Shown one piece after another: positions 26,107 to 34,976 of a DNA stretch of 64,000 nt. Made by a program: the position numbers and the translations under genes. Numbering within the stretch: the stretch's first letter is position 1; each line of letters opens with the position of its first letter. The notes beneath the pieces were generated by a model. That model saw only the letters and a program-made list of their open reading frames with translations, did not search any database and had not been told where the DNA came from. This DNA is from Mesobacillus jeotgali (GTDB taxonomy: Bacteria; Bacillota; Bacilli; Bacillales; Cytobacillaceae), in the NCBI RefSeq assembly GCF_014856545.2, contig NZ_CP109811.1:1606001-1670000 (forward strand), given 5' to 3'.

Positions 26107-27285
26107 TTGGATATTAAGGTTCTATCTGAAGAACATTATCTGGAGTCAATGAATTTATCAATGTATGCTTTTCAATATCAAGTACCGGAAAGTGATATTC
26201 CTAAACGTTTGGAAACTCTAAAGAAACATCACTTGCTTGGGATATTTGAGGGAGAAGAGCTTGCGTCCAAATTGCATATTCTTTCTTTGAAGGTGAAAAT
26301 TGGCCAGCTTGAATGGAAAATGGGGGGCATTGCAGGTGTTGCTACCTATCCAGAGCACAGGCGTAAAGGGCATGTAAACGCACTTATGAAAAGGGCGCTG
26401 GTGGATATGGATCAAGACGGGAATATAGTTTCCTTTCTGCATCCTTTCCAGATTGATTTCTATAGAAGGTTTGGGTGGGAGATCATTTCTGACAATAGGA
26501 AGATTACTATTGAGAAAATCAATCTAAAACCTGTAGAAAGACAGGAGGGAATAATTAAGCGGCATACAGAGAAAAGACACTCCATTGATATCGAGAGGGT
26601 GTATGATCGATATGCAGAAATGCATAGCGCAATGCTCGCAAGAGATTCGGAATGGTGGCGCACGAGTATATACGGCGAACAAACAGCTGCTGTTTATTAT
26701 GATTTGAAAAAAGAAGCGGCAGGGTATCTGATATACGAGATTAAAGATAATGTCATGAAGGTTGAGGAATACGTCTCTTTAACCCATGAAGCAAGAAAAG
26801 GCTTGTGGAATTTCATTTGCCAGCATGATTCAATGGTAGAACGAGTAGAGATACTGACATCCATCCATGATCCTTTCCCGTATTTCTTGAAGGAGCCTAA
26901 GCTCAAGACAGAAGTTTATCCATATTTCATGGGCAGGATTGTGAATGCTGAAAAAGCATTATCAACATATCCCTTCAGCAACAGGAATGAAGGGGAGAAT
27001 ATCTTCATTCATCTGGATGACGCTGCTGCTCCATGGAATGCAGGCACATATATAATAGGGCAGGATGGGGTTAAATTTCACCCTGTCAAAGAGGGAGGAA
27101 CCTGTGTAACAGCTCCCAAGCGCGGGCTGCACACGAACATCAATACACTGACAGCCATGTTATTCGGTTATAAACGTCCACTTGAATTATATGAATTGGA
27201 ACTGCTCAAGGGAAACATAGATGAAGTAAAGGTGCTTGAGCAGATAATACCGGCATTCAAGCCATTCTTCTATGATTTTTTCTAA
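26107..27285 (+). CDS. Eis-like GNAT acetyltransferase with SCP2-type C-terminal domain
   Basis: A 392-residue protein in the three-part layout of Eis-like enzymes: an N-terminal GNAT domain with acetyl-CoA loop EHRRKGHVNALM (about 84-95) and the HPFQIDFYRRFGWE segment, a second GNAT-like domain, and an SCP2-like C-terminus. It ends in FF; Eis-type proteins use their C-terminal carboxylate in catalysis. TTG start with GGGGG upstream. Eis acetylates aminoglycosides or protein lysines; the substrate here is unknown. Confidence 0.8.
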   Translation: MDIKVLSEEHYLESMNLSMYAFQYQVPESDIPKRLETLKKHHLLGIFEGEELASKLHILSLKVKIGQLEWKMGGIAGVATYPEHRRKGHVNALMKRALVDMDQDGNIVSFLHPFQIDFYRRFGWEIISDNRKITIEKINLKPVERQEGIIKRHTEKRHSIDIERVYDRYAEMHSAMLARDSEWWRTSIYGEQTAAVYYDLKKEAAGYLIYEIKDNVMKVEEYVSLTHEARKGLWNFICQHDSMVERVEILTSIHDPFPYFLKEPKLKTEVYPYFMGRIVNAEKALSTYPFSNRNEGENIFIHLDDAAAPWNAGTYIIGQDGVKFHPVKEGGTCVTAPKRGLHTNINTLTAMLFGYKRPLELYELELLKGNIDEVKVLEQIIPAFKPFFYDFF

Positions 27286-27303
27286 ATCTATAGAAATACA
27301 ATA

Positions 27304-27334
27304 AACCCCGGGTGCAAGCCACCCGGGGTTTTTC
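27304..27334 (+). terminator. Bidirectional terminator between the Eis-like gene and the ytvI-like gene
   Basis: Stem AACCCCGGGTG with CACCCGGGGTT and a 5-base loop, T-run on the plus side. The genes are convergent. Confidence 0.88.
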
Positions 27335-27339
27335 TGTCC

Positions 27340-28398
27340 TTAAATCTTGAATTTGAATTTAATGATTCCAGCTTCTTTGGCTGAATTGAAACCAATCAGG
27401 AGCAATGGTCCAATTACAAAGCCCATGAACCCGAAAAGCTTCAGTCCGAGATACATGGCAATCAGTGTAGATAGTGGGGAAAGGCCAATATGGCTGCCCA
27501 TCACTTTAGGTTCTACCGTTCGCCTGATGATCAATAAAATGACAGCCAGTACAGCCAGCTGGGTTCCAAGGGCGATGTTGCCCGTTGCCAGGTGGAAGAT
27601 TGACCATGGCGCCAATATGACGATTGAGCCAATTAGCGGGATGAAATCAATCAGCCAGATAATCGCTGACATGACAATTGCATATTCTGGAGTGATGAAA
27701 AGCAACCCAATTAGTGCAACGATAAAAATAATCACACTCACTAGAAATTGTGCTTTCAAGAATCCAAATACAACGTAAGAAAGTCGTGAAGTCATGAAAT
27801 GGACCTTATCAGCAGTTCTCTCTGTCAAATGGCTGTACACACCTTGCCTTAAAGATGGCAGCTCCAGCAAGAAAAGAAACAGTGCAATCAAATAGACCAG
27901 GAAGCTGATCAGGAAATTCGGGATGTAGGTCAGCAATGCCTTCAAATTATCTATATTGATAAATGCAATCATGTCATTTTTGAGTTTATTGAGAAAGTCC
28001 TCAGCCCGGTTGCTGATTTCGGTTACCACTTCCCTTGGAAGGTCATTGGCAGCCTCAACAAAGCTATTTTCGGCCTTATACCAGGCATTTGTAATTTCAT
28101 TTATATAAACTGGAGTATTATCAATCAGGTCAATTGCCTCGGTGACTGCCGTCGTAGTCAGGAAATAGCCTGAAACCATGATGAGCAATACGAACAGGAG
28201 GAAAATTGTCAAGACTGCAAGGTGCCGCCCTCTTTTGAATCTTTTCTGGAAGTAAACTACCGCAGGCTCGAGAAAAAGAGCGGTGATCAAAGCAGCAATC
28301 AACGGGATGGATACCGGCAGGATAATGTAAAGAATTGCTGCAACTACGATGGTGATTAATGCAATAATGATCGTTCGTTTAGTGAAAATACCGGACAA
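27340..28398 (-). CDS. AI-2E family transporter, YtvI-like
   Basis: A 352-residue membrane protein with about eight helices of the PerM/AI-2E exporter family, including the conserved DFIPLIGSIVIL and VEPKVMGSHIGLSPL segments. TTG 28398 is chosen because AAAGGAG sits 6 bases upstream; the open frame extends 21 codons further without a site. Some Bacillus members (YtvI) are sporulation proteins, so this may be one, but the sequence alone does not decide. Confidence 0.82.
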   Translation of the reverse strand: MSGIFTKRTIIIALITIVVAAILYIILPVSIPLIAALITALFLEPAVVYFQKRFKRGRHLAVLTIFLLFVLLIMVSGYFLTTTAVTEAIDLIDNTPVYINEITNAWYKAENSFVEAANDLPREVVTEISNRAEDFLNKLKNDMIAFINIDNLKALLTYIPNFLISFLVYLIALFLFLLELPSLRQGVYSHLTERTADKVHFMTSRLSYVVFGFLKAQFLVSVIIFIVALIGLLFITPEYAIVMSAIIWLIDFIPLIGSIVILAPWSIFHLATGNIALGTQLAVLAVILLIIRRTVEPKVMGSHIGLSPLSTLIAMYLGLKLFGFMGFVIGPLLLIGFNSAKEAGIIKFKFKI

Positions 28399-28673
28399 GT
28401 GAAGCTCCTTTCTATACTCCTGAAGAGTATATACCTCTAAAAAGCATTGTATTGAGGGCACTTAAGCAAAAAGCGTAAAAAACCTTAACAATTAAATTAT
28501 AGTACGCATTTAATATAAGAAACAACAAAAATCAGCTTTCATCCATGTGTTTTTGTAAACTTTGTTGAATTTTAGCAATTGAGTACACTCAGATGAACGA
28601 TAGAAAGGTATCCCATCTCTATCTCTCCCGATGTAAATCAAGTTTCGCAACCTTAACAGCGAGGGGTGAGGAA

Positions 28674-29030
28674 ATGAAGGAGTCAAGTAAAACCATGCCT
28701 CCGCAATATAGAGAGGTATGCCGTGCAGTCTGTGCGATTGTGCATGCCAATATAAATGAAAACCACTTTTTTTACCAGTCGAAATTAAAAAACAGGATTT
28801 CCCGCTTACGAAGAAATTCCTTTGCTGATAATGGAGTAATTGTTGAACTAGACCAGGGTAACGTGAAAATAAAAGTCTACGTTGACACTGTGGTAGGGAA
28901 TTACTCAATCCTTTACACTGCAATGGAGCTCCAGAAGAATATTGAAGAGGAGGTTGTGCTGCTGACTTCTATCTTGCCGAAGAAGATTGATGTCTCCATA
29001 ATGGGACTGAATATAAAAAAGGCGCAATAA
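28674..29030 (+). CDS. Asp23/Gls24-like small protein
   Basis: A 118-residue soluble protein. The C-terminal part (GVIVELDQGNVKIKVYV ... YTAMELQKNIEEEV ... KKIDVSIMGLNI) reads like the alternating strands and helix of Asp23/Gls24 domains, which attach to membranes through partner proteins or act in envelope stress. ATG 28674 follows GGGGTGAGG; the frame upstream lacks a site. The family match is by pattern only and should be treated as weak. Basic N-terminal half. Confidence 0.6.
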   Translation: MKESSKTMPPQYREVCRAVCAIVHANINENHFFYQSKLKNRISRLRRNSFADNGVIVELDQGNVKIKVYVDTVVGNYSILYTAMELQKNIEEEVVLLTSILPKKIDVSIMGLNIKKAQ

Positions 29031-29043
29031 TTGCGCCTTTTTT
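29015..29043 (+). terminator. Bidirectional terminator between the Asp23-like gene and ylbA
   Basis: Stem AAAAAAGGCGCAA with TTGCGCCTTTTTT and a 3-base loop; the genes are convergent. Confidence 0.9.
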
Positions 29044-29046
29044 ATG

Positions 29047-29406
29047 TTAAATTGCAAACTTTTCTACTTCAGATTTCACATCGTTTAAAAGCTTTTCGCA
29101 CTGGCTGACAAGTGCTTTTGGGAATTGCTCACCTTCACCATATTCAACGCCATGCGGATAGTAATGTTTTCCCAGCAAAGGAGTCATTAACTTAATGATC
29201 GCTTTGTGTGAGCCGATATCACCTTCATGAGCATAGCCTTGGACACGCAAATAAAATGTTCCTTCTTTGACTACAATCTTTTTGTCATAGGTTACTCTCT
29301 CATAGTCCCATTGTCCTTCACGTACCAGACCGTGCTCTAACATAACCTCATCAAGTCGGTTCAAGTCCGCCTTCAGGTTTTCAATACCTGTATTTTCGAA
29401 TTTCAT
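29047..29406 (-). CDS. ylbA: YugN-like family protein at the ylbA position
   Basis: A 119-residue soluble protein (MKFENTGIENLKADL) with the segment WDYERVTYDKKIVVKEG and GKHYYPHGVEYGEGE that I associate with the YugN-like family. AGGAGGG lies 8 bases before ATG 29406. The name ylbA rests on its position between ctaG and ylbB. Function is unknown. Confidence 0.65.
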   Translation of the reverse strand: MKFENTGIENLKADLNRLDEVMLEHGLVREGQWDYERVTYDKKIVVKEGTFYLRVQGYAHEGDIGSHKAIIKLMTPLLGKHYYPHGVEYGEGEQFPKALVSQCEKLLNDVKSEVEKFAI

Positions 29407-29649
29407 CCTTTTCCCTCCTAAAAACACACTGCAGTAATATCGCCTAAAATAGATTATATCTCAAATTTAATAATAGTAAAAATATGCTTAAGTTGCAATG
29501 AATATAAAAGCGAATTTCTGCTTTCTTCTTCTGCTTATGAACCAGGAAGCAGAGAAATAAGAATTATGTAATTGAGGGCATAATTAGCATCATACGGGCT
29601 AACCTAACAGTGAGTAGGCTAAGCTTTGATTCATAAGGAGGAAAAGATA

Positions 29650-30078
29650 GTGCGTAAAATCCGTGATATCATGACTAGCGATGTTGAAACCTGTACTTTG
29701 TTGGACAATGTATTCGAAGTGGCAGTTAAAATGAAGGAATGGAATGTTGGTTCCATCCCAATTGTGGACGAGGATAAGCTTGTAGGTATGATTACCGACC
29801 GGGACATTGTCATTAGAGGAATAGCAGAAAAACATCCGCCGTCATCAAAGGTTGAAAGTGTCATGAGTGACCATCTCGTTACAGCGACACCTGATATGTC
29901 CACTAAAGAAGCAACTAAACTGATGGCGGATCATCAAATAAGAAGGCTGCCGGTAGTTGAAGGTGAAAAACTAGTAGGAATCGTAGCGTTAGGAGACTTT
30001 GCCGTAAACGAACTGACAGACGAACAAGCCCAGCACGCCCTATCAGAAATTTCAGAGCCAGGAAACCATATGCAATAG
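29650..30078 (+). CDS. ylbB: CBS domain-pair protein YlbB
   Basis: A 142-residue protein made of two CBS domains: IRDIMTSDVETCTLLDNV ... GMITDRDIVIRG (about 1-62) and VESVMSDHLVTATPDMS ... GIVALGDFAV (about 68-126). Tandem CBS pairs bind adenine nucleotides and act as energy sensors. GTG 29650 has AAGGAGG upstream. The partner is unknown. Confidence 0.88.
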   Translation: MRKIRDIMTSDVETCTLLDNVFEVAVKMKEWNVGSIPIVDEDKLVGMITDRDIVIRGIAEKHPPSSKVESVMSDHLVTATPDMSTKEATKLMADHQIRRLPVVEGEKLVGIVALGDFAVNELTDEQAQHALSEISEPGNHMQ

Positions 30079-30081
30079 ACT

Positions 30082-30106
30082 AAGGCACTCATATTGGGTG
30101 CCTTTT
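30082..30106 (+). terminator. Terminator after ylbB
   Basis: Stem AAGGCACTC with GGGTGCCTT (with wobble), 5-base loop, then TT. Confidence 0.65.
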
Positions 30107-30393
30107 ACCATCATTTCACCGGTAATTGTCCACTTATATTCCGTAAGGGTGTTGTTTGATTTTACATCGGGAAAGCGATATGTTAAAAGTAGGATAACCA
30201 GAGATATTGAAAGCAGTAGTGTCAATCGTGTTACAGTTCAATAATTTTTTTATGTCCCATAGAACACTTCTATTAAAACGAACACTATAAATGATATAAT
30301 AATTTCAAAAATCACTCATATAGTGATAGAGAGATCATAGTGTCTTTTGACTCACATTCGTGTATCTGGCACAGTCAAAAAGGGGGGATCTAC
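30107..30393. other. Intergenic stretch before ylbC
   Basis: AT-rich interval with GAACACT repeated twice about 24 bases apart (near 30260 and 30283), a TATAAT-like -10 near 30295 and a small palindrome TCACTcatatAGTGA near 30313-30327. No clear ribosome site or ATG occurs for the downstream gene before the GGGGGG at 30382-30387. Confidence 0.45.
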
Positions 30394-31470
30394 CTGAGAA
30401 CTATTGCAAGGATATTAGTTTTTGCCGCAATTTTTTTACTTATTGGATTATACATGGGATATAACAAGGAAGATAATGAGGAAATGGTAATCGAAGAGAA
30501 ATCCACTCCTAAAGTAGATGAATCCCTTAAAAAGGATATCAATGAACAAAGTATCAGCGAAGGTATTGAGCAGCCTTCACAAGGTGTTGGTTCCTTGTTG
30601 GGGAAGGATATTGACTCTCTTAAGGCGGCCTTAGGTGAACCTACAAGAGTTGACCTTTCAGCGTATGGCTTCCACTGGTGGATCTTTAACAATGATCCTG
30701 AAGAATATATCCAGGCTGGTGTCTTGAATGATAAGGTTGTGACGGCTTACGGCATTGGTCCTTCGGTAAATGTGCAGCCATTTAAAATTGGCCAGCCGAT
30801 TGAAGAAATTTTCTCTATGAATGTCATTGAACCTGATGTAACATTTGAATATAATGGAAGCTCCTATAAGTTCGAGCTGTCCGAGCAGGATATGAACACT
30901 CGTCCCATTATAAAAATGGGGGAATACTTTGTTCAGCTCTATATCGATAAGTTCACTAGTTCTGTTTCGAGCATCCGTTATATGGATAAGGAAACAATCG
31001 TCAAACAGCGTCCATATGAAATGGTCTACAGAGGAACGCTGATCGAACCGCCTGTATTGTCGGAAGGGGATTGGATCAGGATTGAAGCCGGTCTCGAAAA
31101 ACAAATCCTGGACATTACAAATGCGATCAGATCTAGGCATGAGCTTCAAACACTTGAATGGGATGAAAGAACAGCAGAAGTTGCCTATGCCCATAGCAAG
31201 GATATGGCCATTGAGGACTATTTTTCACATGAATCTGAAAAACACGGGGATTTATCTGAAAGGCTAAAAGCAGCAGAGATCTTGTATCAATTGGCTGGGG
31301 AAAACATTGCAGCTAACTATACAGATGGACCAGCGGTTGTTGAAGGCTGGCTGAATAGTGAATCCCACCGTGAGGCATTATTGAACGAAGAATTCACGCA
31401 TCTTGGTGTTGGCGTATACCAAAGGCATTATACCCAGAACTTCTTGAAAACATGGGAAGAACCACAGTAA
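30394..31470 (+). CDS. ylbC: CAP-domain (SCP/PR-1) protein YlbC
   Basis: A 358-residue membrane-anchored or secreted protein: N-terminal signal-anchor (ILVFAAIFLLIGLYMGY), acidic linker, a CAP-associated domain (GKDIDSLKAALGEPTR ... KQRPYEMVYRG) and a C-terminal CAP domain with EDYFSHES, GENIAAN and GWLNSESHREALL. CAP proteins in Bacilli are of unclear activity. The start is uncertain: CTG 30394 has an excellent AGGGGGG 6 bases upstream, while GTG 30340 has no Shine-Dalgarno site. Confidence 0.85.
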   Translation: MRTIARILVFAAIFLLIGLYMGYNKEDNEEMVIEEKSTPKVDESLKKDINEQSISEGIEQPSQGVGSLLGKDIDSLKAALGEPTRVDLSAYGFHWWIFNNDPEEYIQAGVLNDKVVTAYGIGPSVNVQPFKIGQPIEEIFSMNVIEPDVTFEYNGSSYKFELSEQDMNTRPIIKMGEYFVQLYIDKFTSSVSSIRYMDKETIVKQRPYEMVYRGTLIEPPVLSEGDWIRIEAGLEKQILDITNAIRSRHELQTLEWDERTAEVAYAHSKDMAIEDYFSHESEKHGDLSERLKAAEILYQLAGENIAANYTDGPAVVEGWLNSESHREALLNEEFTHLGVGVYQRHYTQNFLKTWEEPQ

Positions 31471-31502
31471 TTGCTATTTTACATTCATTCATTAAGTATA
31501 GC

Positions 31503-31541
31503 GAAGGAGCATGACCCAAAAGAGGTCATGCTCCTTCCTTT
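31503..31541 (+). terminator. Terminator after ylbC
   Basis: A perfect 14-bp stem (GAAGGAGCATGACC with its complement), 6-base loop, then CTTTTG. It overlaps the end of the opposing gene. Confidence 0.85.
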
Positions 31542-31891
31542 TGCTTGATGGCCCTGTTGATTGAAAAGAAACCTTGTTTCCAGCTGCCGTAAAGATGTAC
31601 CAAATCCCCCTCATGGAATAGAGGTGGAACTGCGCCTTTTCTCAATGGCGTCACTTTTTTAACGGTTAATTCCTTTATTCCTGTGTTGATTTTTAAAAGT
31701 GTTATATGATTAAACCGATGATAATAGAAACGCTCTTTATATGAATTGACTTCGATGATTCTTCCGCTTACGATCGCTTCTTCAGGAATATTTTCAAGTT
31801 CGATCCATTCCTGGAAATTCGCCTGCATTTCTTTCTTCGTCAGCCAGTAAAAATAGGCCAGGACAATCGGAATCGCAATTGCTGTAACCAT
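31526..31891 (-). CDS. Hypothetical protein with N-terminal membrane anchor
   Basis: 121 residues: one N-terminal hydrophobic segment (AIAIPIVLAYFYWL) then a soluble part rich in beta-strand pattern (EEAIVSGRIIEV ... LVHLYGSWKQG). I do not recognise the family. ATG has AAGGTGATC upstream. It starts 11 bases after the PaaI thioesterase gene and is probably co-transcribed with it. Confidence 0.7.
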   Translation of the reverse strand: MVTAIAIPIVLAYFYWLTKKEMQANFQEWIELENIPEEAIVSGRIIEVNSYKERFYYHRFNHITLLKINTGIKELTVKKVTPLRKGAVPPLFHEGDLVHLYGSWKQGFFSINRAIKQKEGA

Positions 31892-31902
31892 TATTGATCA
31901 CC

Positions 31903-32394
31903 TTATTTATGCTGTTTTTTTACAACAAAGAAGCTGCCTGATGAATGCGCGATTTTTTTCCCATCGGATCTGAAAACATCGGCTTCAAGGACGACAGTGC
32001 TTCTTCCTTTATGAATCAGCGTAGCTTTACAATGGAGGTTGTCACCGATACCTGGCGCAAGGTAATGGATGTTAATTTGAGATGTGACAGCGGCGTAACC
32101 TTCTGGCAGCAGCTTATTGGCAAGTGTGCCCATCGCTGTGTCTAGTACCGTGGCAGTAAAACCGCCATGTACTATGCCAAGGGTATTATCGAGCACATTT
32201 GTAATCGGAATATCAATTTCGCAAGTTTCATGATCGAGTCTTCTGTCCATATGCAGAAGGCCGTCGATATACGTACTGTTTTTCCCGCTTAGTTTATTTT
32301 TAACTCCGGCCAGCACCGTTCTGAGAGCTTCAAGTTCCTGCTCGCCCGATAACGAGATGCATTCGTCTAGAAGCTTTTTCAATTCTTTTTCCAC
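31903..32394 (-). CDS. PaaI family hotdog-fold thioesterase
   Basis: 163 residues with a hotdog domain: the conserved GIVHGGFTATVLDTAMG (about 73-89) carries the active-site region and is followed by TSQINIHYLAP and the HKGRSTVVLEADV strand. These enzymes hydrolyse acyl-CoA thioesters, often phenylacetyl- or other aryl-CoA. A helical N-terminal extension of about 45 residues is present. GTG start with AGAGGT upstream. It is first of a two-gene unit. Confidence 0.85.
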   Translation of the reverse strand: MEKELKKLLDECISLSGEQELEALRTVLAGVKNKLSGKNSTYIDGLLHMDRRLDHETCEIDIPITNVLDNTLGIVHGGFTATVLDTAMGTLANKLLPEGYAAVTSQINIHYLAPGIGDNLHCKATLIHKGRSTVVLEADVFRSDGKKIAHSSGSFFVVKKQHK

Positions 32395-32679
32395 TATATT
32401 TTTACCTCTTTCTTTATGGCCCTGTTACTTAAATTTCGAATGAAAATCATTATTTTAAAAAAGCCATTTTCTAATCTGTGTATTATTTTAACACTTTAAA
32501 AAAGTTAGATGAAGTTTTTAAGTAGTGGGCGACAATAAAGCAGGTATTAAAATTGCCAGGAAAGCACGAATAACCAGAAGGTTTCTCTTAGAACAACAAT
32601 TTCTCATTGAGGTCCTTCACCAATACCGTTGAGTTTCATATGCTATTATAGGCATTTGTTACACTGTGAGGTGAAAGCT

Positions 32680-33078
32680 ATGGCCAAAAAGAAACTGCAT
32701 CCCTCTGTAGAAAAGTTCAAGGAATTTGTAAAAACCCACCCAGAGCTCGTGCAGGAGGTCAGGAAGGGAAATACAACCTGGCAGGAAATGTATGAAGATT
32801 GGTACCTGCTCGGTGATGATGATCCAAAATGGAACAAAAGCATGAATGAAAAGGACGAAAAAAGCGAAGAAAAGGAAAAGAAGACGGATTGGTTAGGGAC
32901 GATAATGGGTGCTGTGAAAAATATGGACCCAGAGCAGGTGCAAGGACAAATTCATAATATAAGCCAGGCGCTCGGTGCGATTCAGGGGGTGCTTTCCCAG
33001 TTTCAGGGCAGTAAAGGCGGCCAGCAGCCATCTAAAGGCTCGGGGCCTGCACATCCTTTTTCCTTTAGGCAGGATTAG
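32680..33078 (+). CDS. ylbD: YlbD-like putative spore coat protein
   Basis: A 132-residue soluble protein starting MAKKKLHPSVEKFKEFV, then a charged Glu/Lys linker and a Gln/Gly-rich C-terminus (GVLSQFQGSKGGQQPS). It matches the YlbD-like family noted as putative coat protein. GAGGTGAAAG precedes ATG 32680. It starts the ylbD-ylbE unit. Confidence 0.85.
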   Translation: MAKKKLHPSVEKFKEFVKTHPELVQEVRKGNTTWQEMYEDWYLLGDDDPKWNKSMNEKDEKSEEKEKKTDWLGTIMGAVKNMDPEQVQGQIHNISQALGAIQGVLSQFQGSKGGQQPSKGSGPAHPFSFRQD

Positions 33079-33092
33079 AATGGAGGCTGAAA

Positions 33093-33332
33093 ATGCGTAA
33101 AGATGTTATGGAGCAATTACGATCGAATAAAGAATTGATCGAGTTTGTCCGATCCCAGCCACACTGGTACAGGAAGCTGAGCAGAGATCCACGGGATATT
33201 TATTCTGCAGAGATCGCTGCACTGCACCATTTTGAAAAAACAATCCCGCATAAGGTTCAAAAATTCTCCAACAATGTCCAGATGGCCTCAATGATGATGC
33301 ATATGTTCTCAAGCATGAATTCCCAATCATGA
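33093..33332 (+). CDS. ylbE: YlbE-like protein
   Basis: A 79-residue soluble protein starting MRKDVMEQLRSNKELIEFVR, with a QPHWYRKLSRDP segment typical of YlbE. GGAGG precedes ATG. It is 14 bases after ylbD. Function is unknown. It ends in a Met-rich stretch (MASMMMHMFSSMN). Confidence 0.88.
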   Translation: MRKDVMEQLRSNKELIEFVRSQPHWYRKLSRDPRDIYSAEIAALHHFEKTIPHKVQKFSNNVQMASMMMHMFSSMNSQS

Positions 33333-33370
33333 CAAAGCTTTCTTCTGAATGAGGAAAGCTTTGATTATTT
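33333..33370 (+). terminator. Hairpin after ylbE
   Basis: Stem CAAAGCTTTC with GAAAGCTTTG followed by ATTATTTT; a fair terminator overlapping the ylbE stop region. Confidence 0.55.
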
Positions 33371-33477
33371 TAGAAAGTAAATTAAGCAGGCATATGACGG
33401 CTTTCAGTTGGCCGGTCCGGAAAGTTTCGCTTTTCTGGCAGTTTCATGGTAAAATGAGGTTCGGAGGTGAGCCAGCA

Positions 33478-33921
33478 TTGCTTGCTGTTACATCAGAAAG
33501 AGTTTTATTGTTGGAAGAAGCTGAACAGTTAGTCAGCATGATTTTACAATCTGATATTGCCGAGAATTATCGGGAATGTTTATATAATGTTAAAAACAAT
33601 CCTGAGACACAGAAGAAGGTCCGTAAATTTGTGGACATGAAGGAACGTTATGAAGAGGTTCAGCGTTTCGGAAAGTACCATCCTGACTATAAGGAAGTCA
33701 TGGGCCAGATCAGGATTGTGAAAAGAGAGCTGGACATGGATGAGGTAATAGCCGAATTCAAGAAAGCGGAAAATGACCTGCAAAGTCTGCTTGATGAAGT
33801 TAGCGTGATCATCGGCCGATCCGTTTCGGAGAGCGTGAAAGTTCCTACCGGGAATCCATTCTTCGAAAGCTCTTGCGGAGGCGGCTGCGGCAGCGGAGGA
33901 AGTTGCGGGTGCTCTGCGTAA
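33478..33921 (+). CDS. ylbF: RNase Y regulatory complex protein YlbF (RicF)
   Basis: A 147-residue helical YlbF-family protein. In B. subtilis YlbF with YmcA and YaaT forms the Y-complex that binds Fe-S clusters, controls RNase Y cleavage of operon mRNAs and affects competence, biofilm and sporulation. The helix QRFGKYHPDYKEVM and the C-terminal Cys-rich tail SSCGGGCGSGGSCGCSA, a proposed Fe-S ligand source, are present. TTG 33478 has GGAGGTGA upstream; the frame open to 33349 has no site and overlaps the preceding hairpin. Confidence 0.93.
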   Translation: MLAVTSERVLLLEEAEQLVSMILQSDIAENYRECLYNVKNNPETQKKVRKFVDMKERYEEVQRFGKYHPDYKEVMGQIRIVKRELDMDEVIAEFKKAENDLQSLLDEVSVIIGRSVSESVKVPTGNPFFESSCGGGCGSGGSCGCSA

Positions 33922-33930
33922 ATCGTTGCC

Positions 33931-33960
33931 AAAAGCATGGATTATCCATGCTTTTTTCTT
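33931..33960 (+). terminator. Terminator after ylbF
   Basis: Stem AAAAGCATGGA with TCCATGCTTTT, 3-base loop, T-run. Confidence 0.9.
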
Positions 33961-34075
33961 ATAATTAAGCTTCGTTTGCCCTCAATAGTTGGGTAAAAAG
34001 GATTGATTATTGAAAAAACTGGTTTTTATATGCTAGACTAGTACAAAGCAAACGTTTACCAAAGGGGAAAAGAAT

Positions 34076-34351
34076 ATGATAGGACAGAGGCAGGGAATCA
34101 TCGTCTGGCTGTATTCATTAAAACAGGCCAAGATGCTCAGAAGATTTGGCAATGTTCATTTTGTCTCGAAAAAATTGAAATATGCAGTTATATATTGCAA
34201 TTTGGAAGAGGCAGAGTCGCTGATGGAAAAAATCAATTCATATTCGTTTGTTAAAAAGGTGGAACCTTCCTATAAACCATTCTTAAAGATGGAATTCGAA
34301 AACTCTTCCCCTGATAAAGCAAAAGAATATGATTATAAGATGGGAATTTAG
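34076..34351 (+). CDS. ylbG: UPF0298 family protein YlbG
   Basis: A 91-residue soluble protein starting [18 protein letters not shown] with [12 protein letters not shown], matching UPF0298 (YlbG). AAAGGGGAAA precedes ATG. Function is unknown; a ferredoxin-like fold is likely from the alternating pattern. Followed by a strong terminator. Confidence 0.9.
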   Translation: MIGQRQGIIVWLYSLKQAKMLRRFGNVHFVSKKLKYAVIYCNLEEAESLMEKINSYSFVKKVEPSYKPFLKMEFENSSPDKAKEYDYKMGI

Positions 34352-34382
34352 AACCGTACTTATAGAGCAAATGATTAACAGT

Positions 34383-34417
34383 AAAAGGTGAGGGGGAGCC
34401 CCTCACCTTTTTATTTT
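34383..34417 (+). terminator. Bidirectional terminator after ylbG
   Basis: Stem AAAAGGTGAGGGG with CCCCTCACCTTTT, then ATTTTG; the next gene is convergent. Confidence 0.9.
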
Positions 34418-34421
34418 GATT

Positions 34422-34811
34422 TTATTGTAAAGGCGGAATATAGTGGTTTAGCCTTAAAATGCCAATAAGGTGCTGATAGTACAACTCTTTTTCGGCAAAC
34501 ATCGTCGATGGCTTGGCATCAAATTCAATGATGGTTTTGACAAGTTCAGCAGCCATTTCTGCAAACATGTCAAAGCGTTTGTTTTTAAGGACATGGGGGT
34601 TTGGGATACCTTCCCTGCAGACATATAGTGCCTGGAATTTCCCAGGGTCGGTTGGCTTTAGCACAACGACAAGGGAACTTACATCTTTTTCGTTTATTTT
34701 TGTATGGATCGCCATCAAATGCATCAATCTATGCTGGTTTGCCCTGGCAGTTTCTATTAATTCGTAAAGATCAGAATATCCTTCACCAAGCTCAATAAAA
34801 CGCTGAATCAA
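34422..34811 (-). CDS. Conserved hypothetical protein next to ylbG
   Basis: 129 residues, soluble, starting MIQRFIELGEGYSDLYEL, mixed alpha/beta pattern with SSLVVVLKPTDPGKFQALYVCREG. TTG start with AAGGGG. I recall similar short proteins beside ylbG in other Bacilli but cannot name a function. It is convergent with ylbG. Confidence 0.7.
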   Translation of the reverse strand: MIQRFIELGEGYSDLYELIETARANQHRLMHLMAIHTKINEKDVSSLVVVLKPTDPGKFQALYVCREGIPNPHVLKNKRFDMFAEMAAELVKTIIEFDAKPSTMFAEKELYYQHLIGILRLNHYIPPLQ

Positions 34812-34976
34812 TCTAAATTACCCCTTCCAACTTATCATTCCATCATACTTTACCACTTGTGAACAGAAAATTGAAGCGTTTGTCAGACTTGATTCTTTTA
34901 AAAAAGTGAAAACTTTGTCTTACGCTCTTCCGTTGTTTTTGCTATTTTATTAGTAGTAGAGAGTGGGGATAAAACG

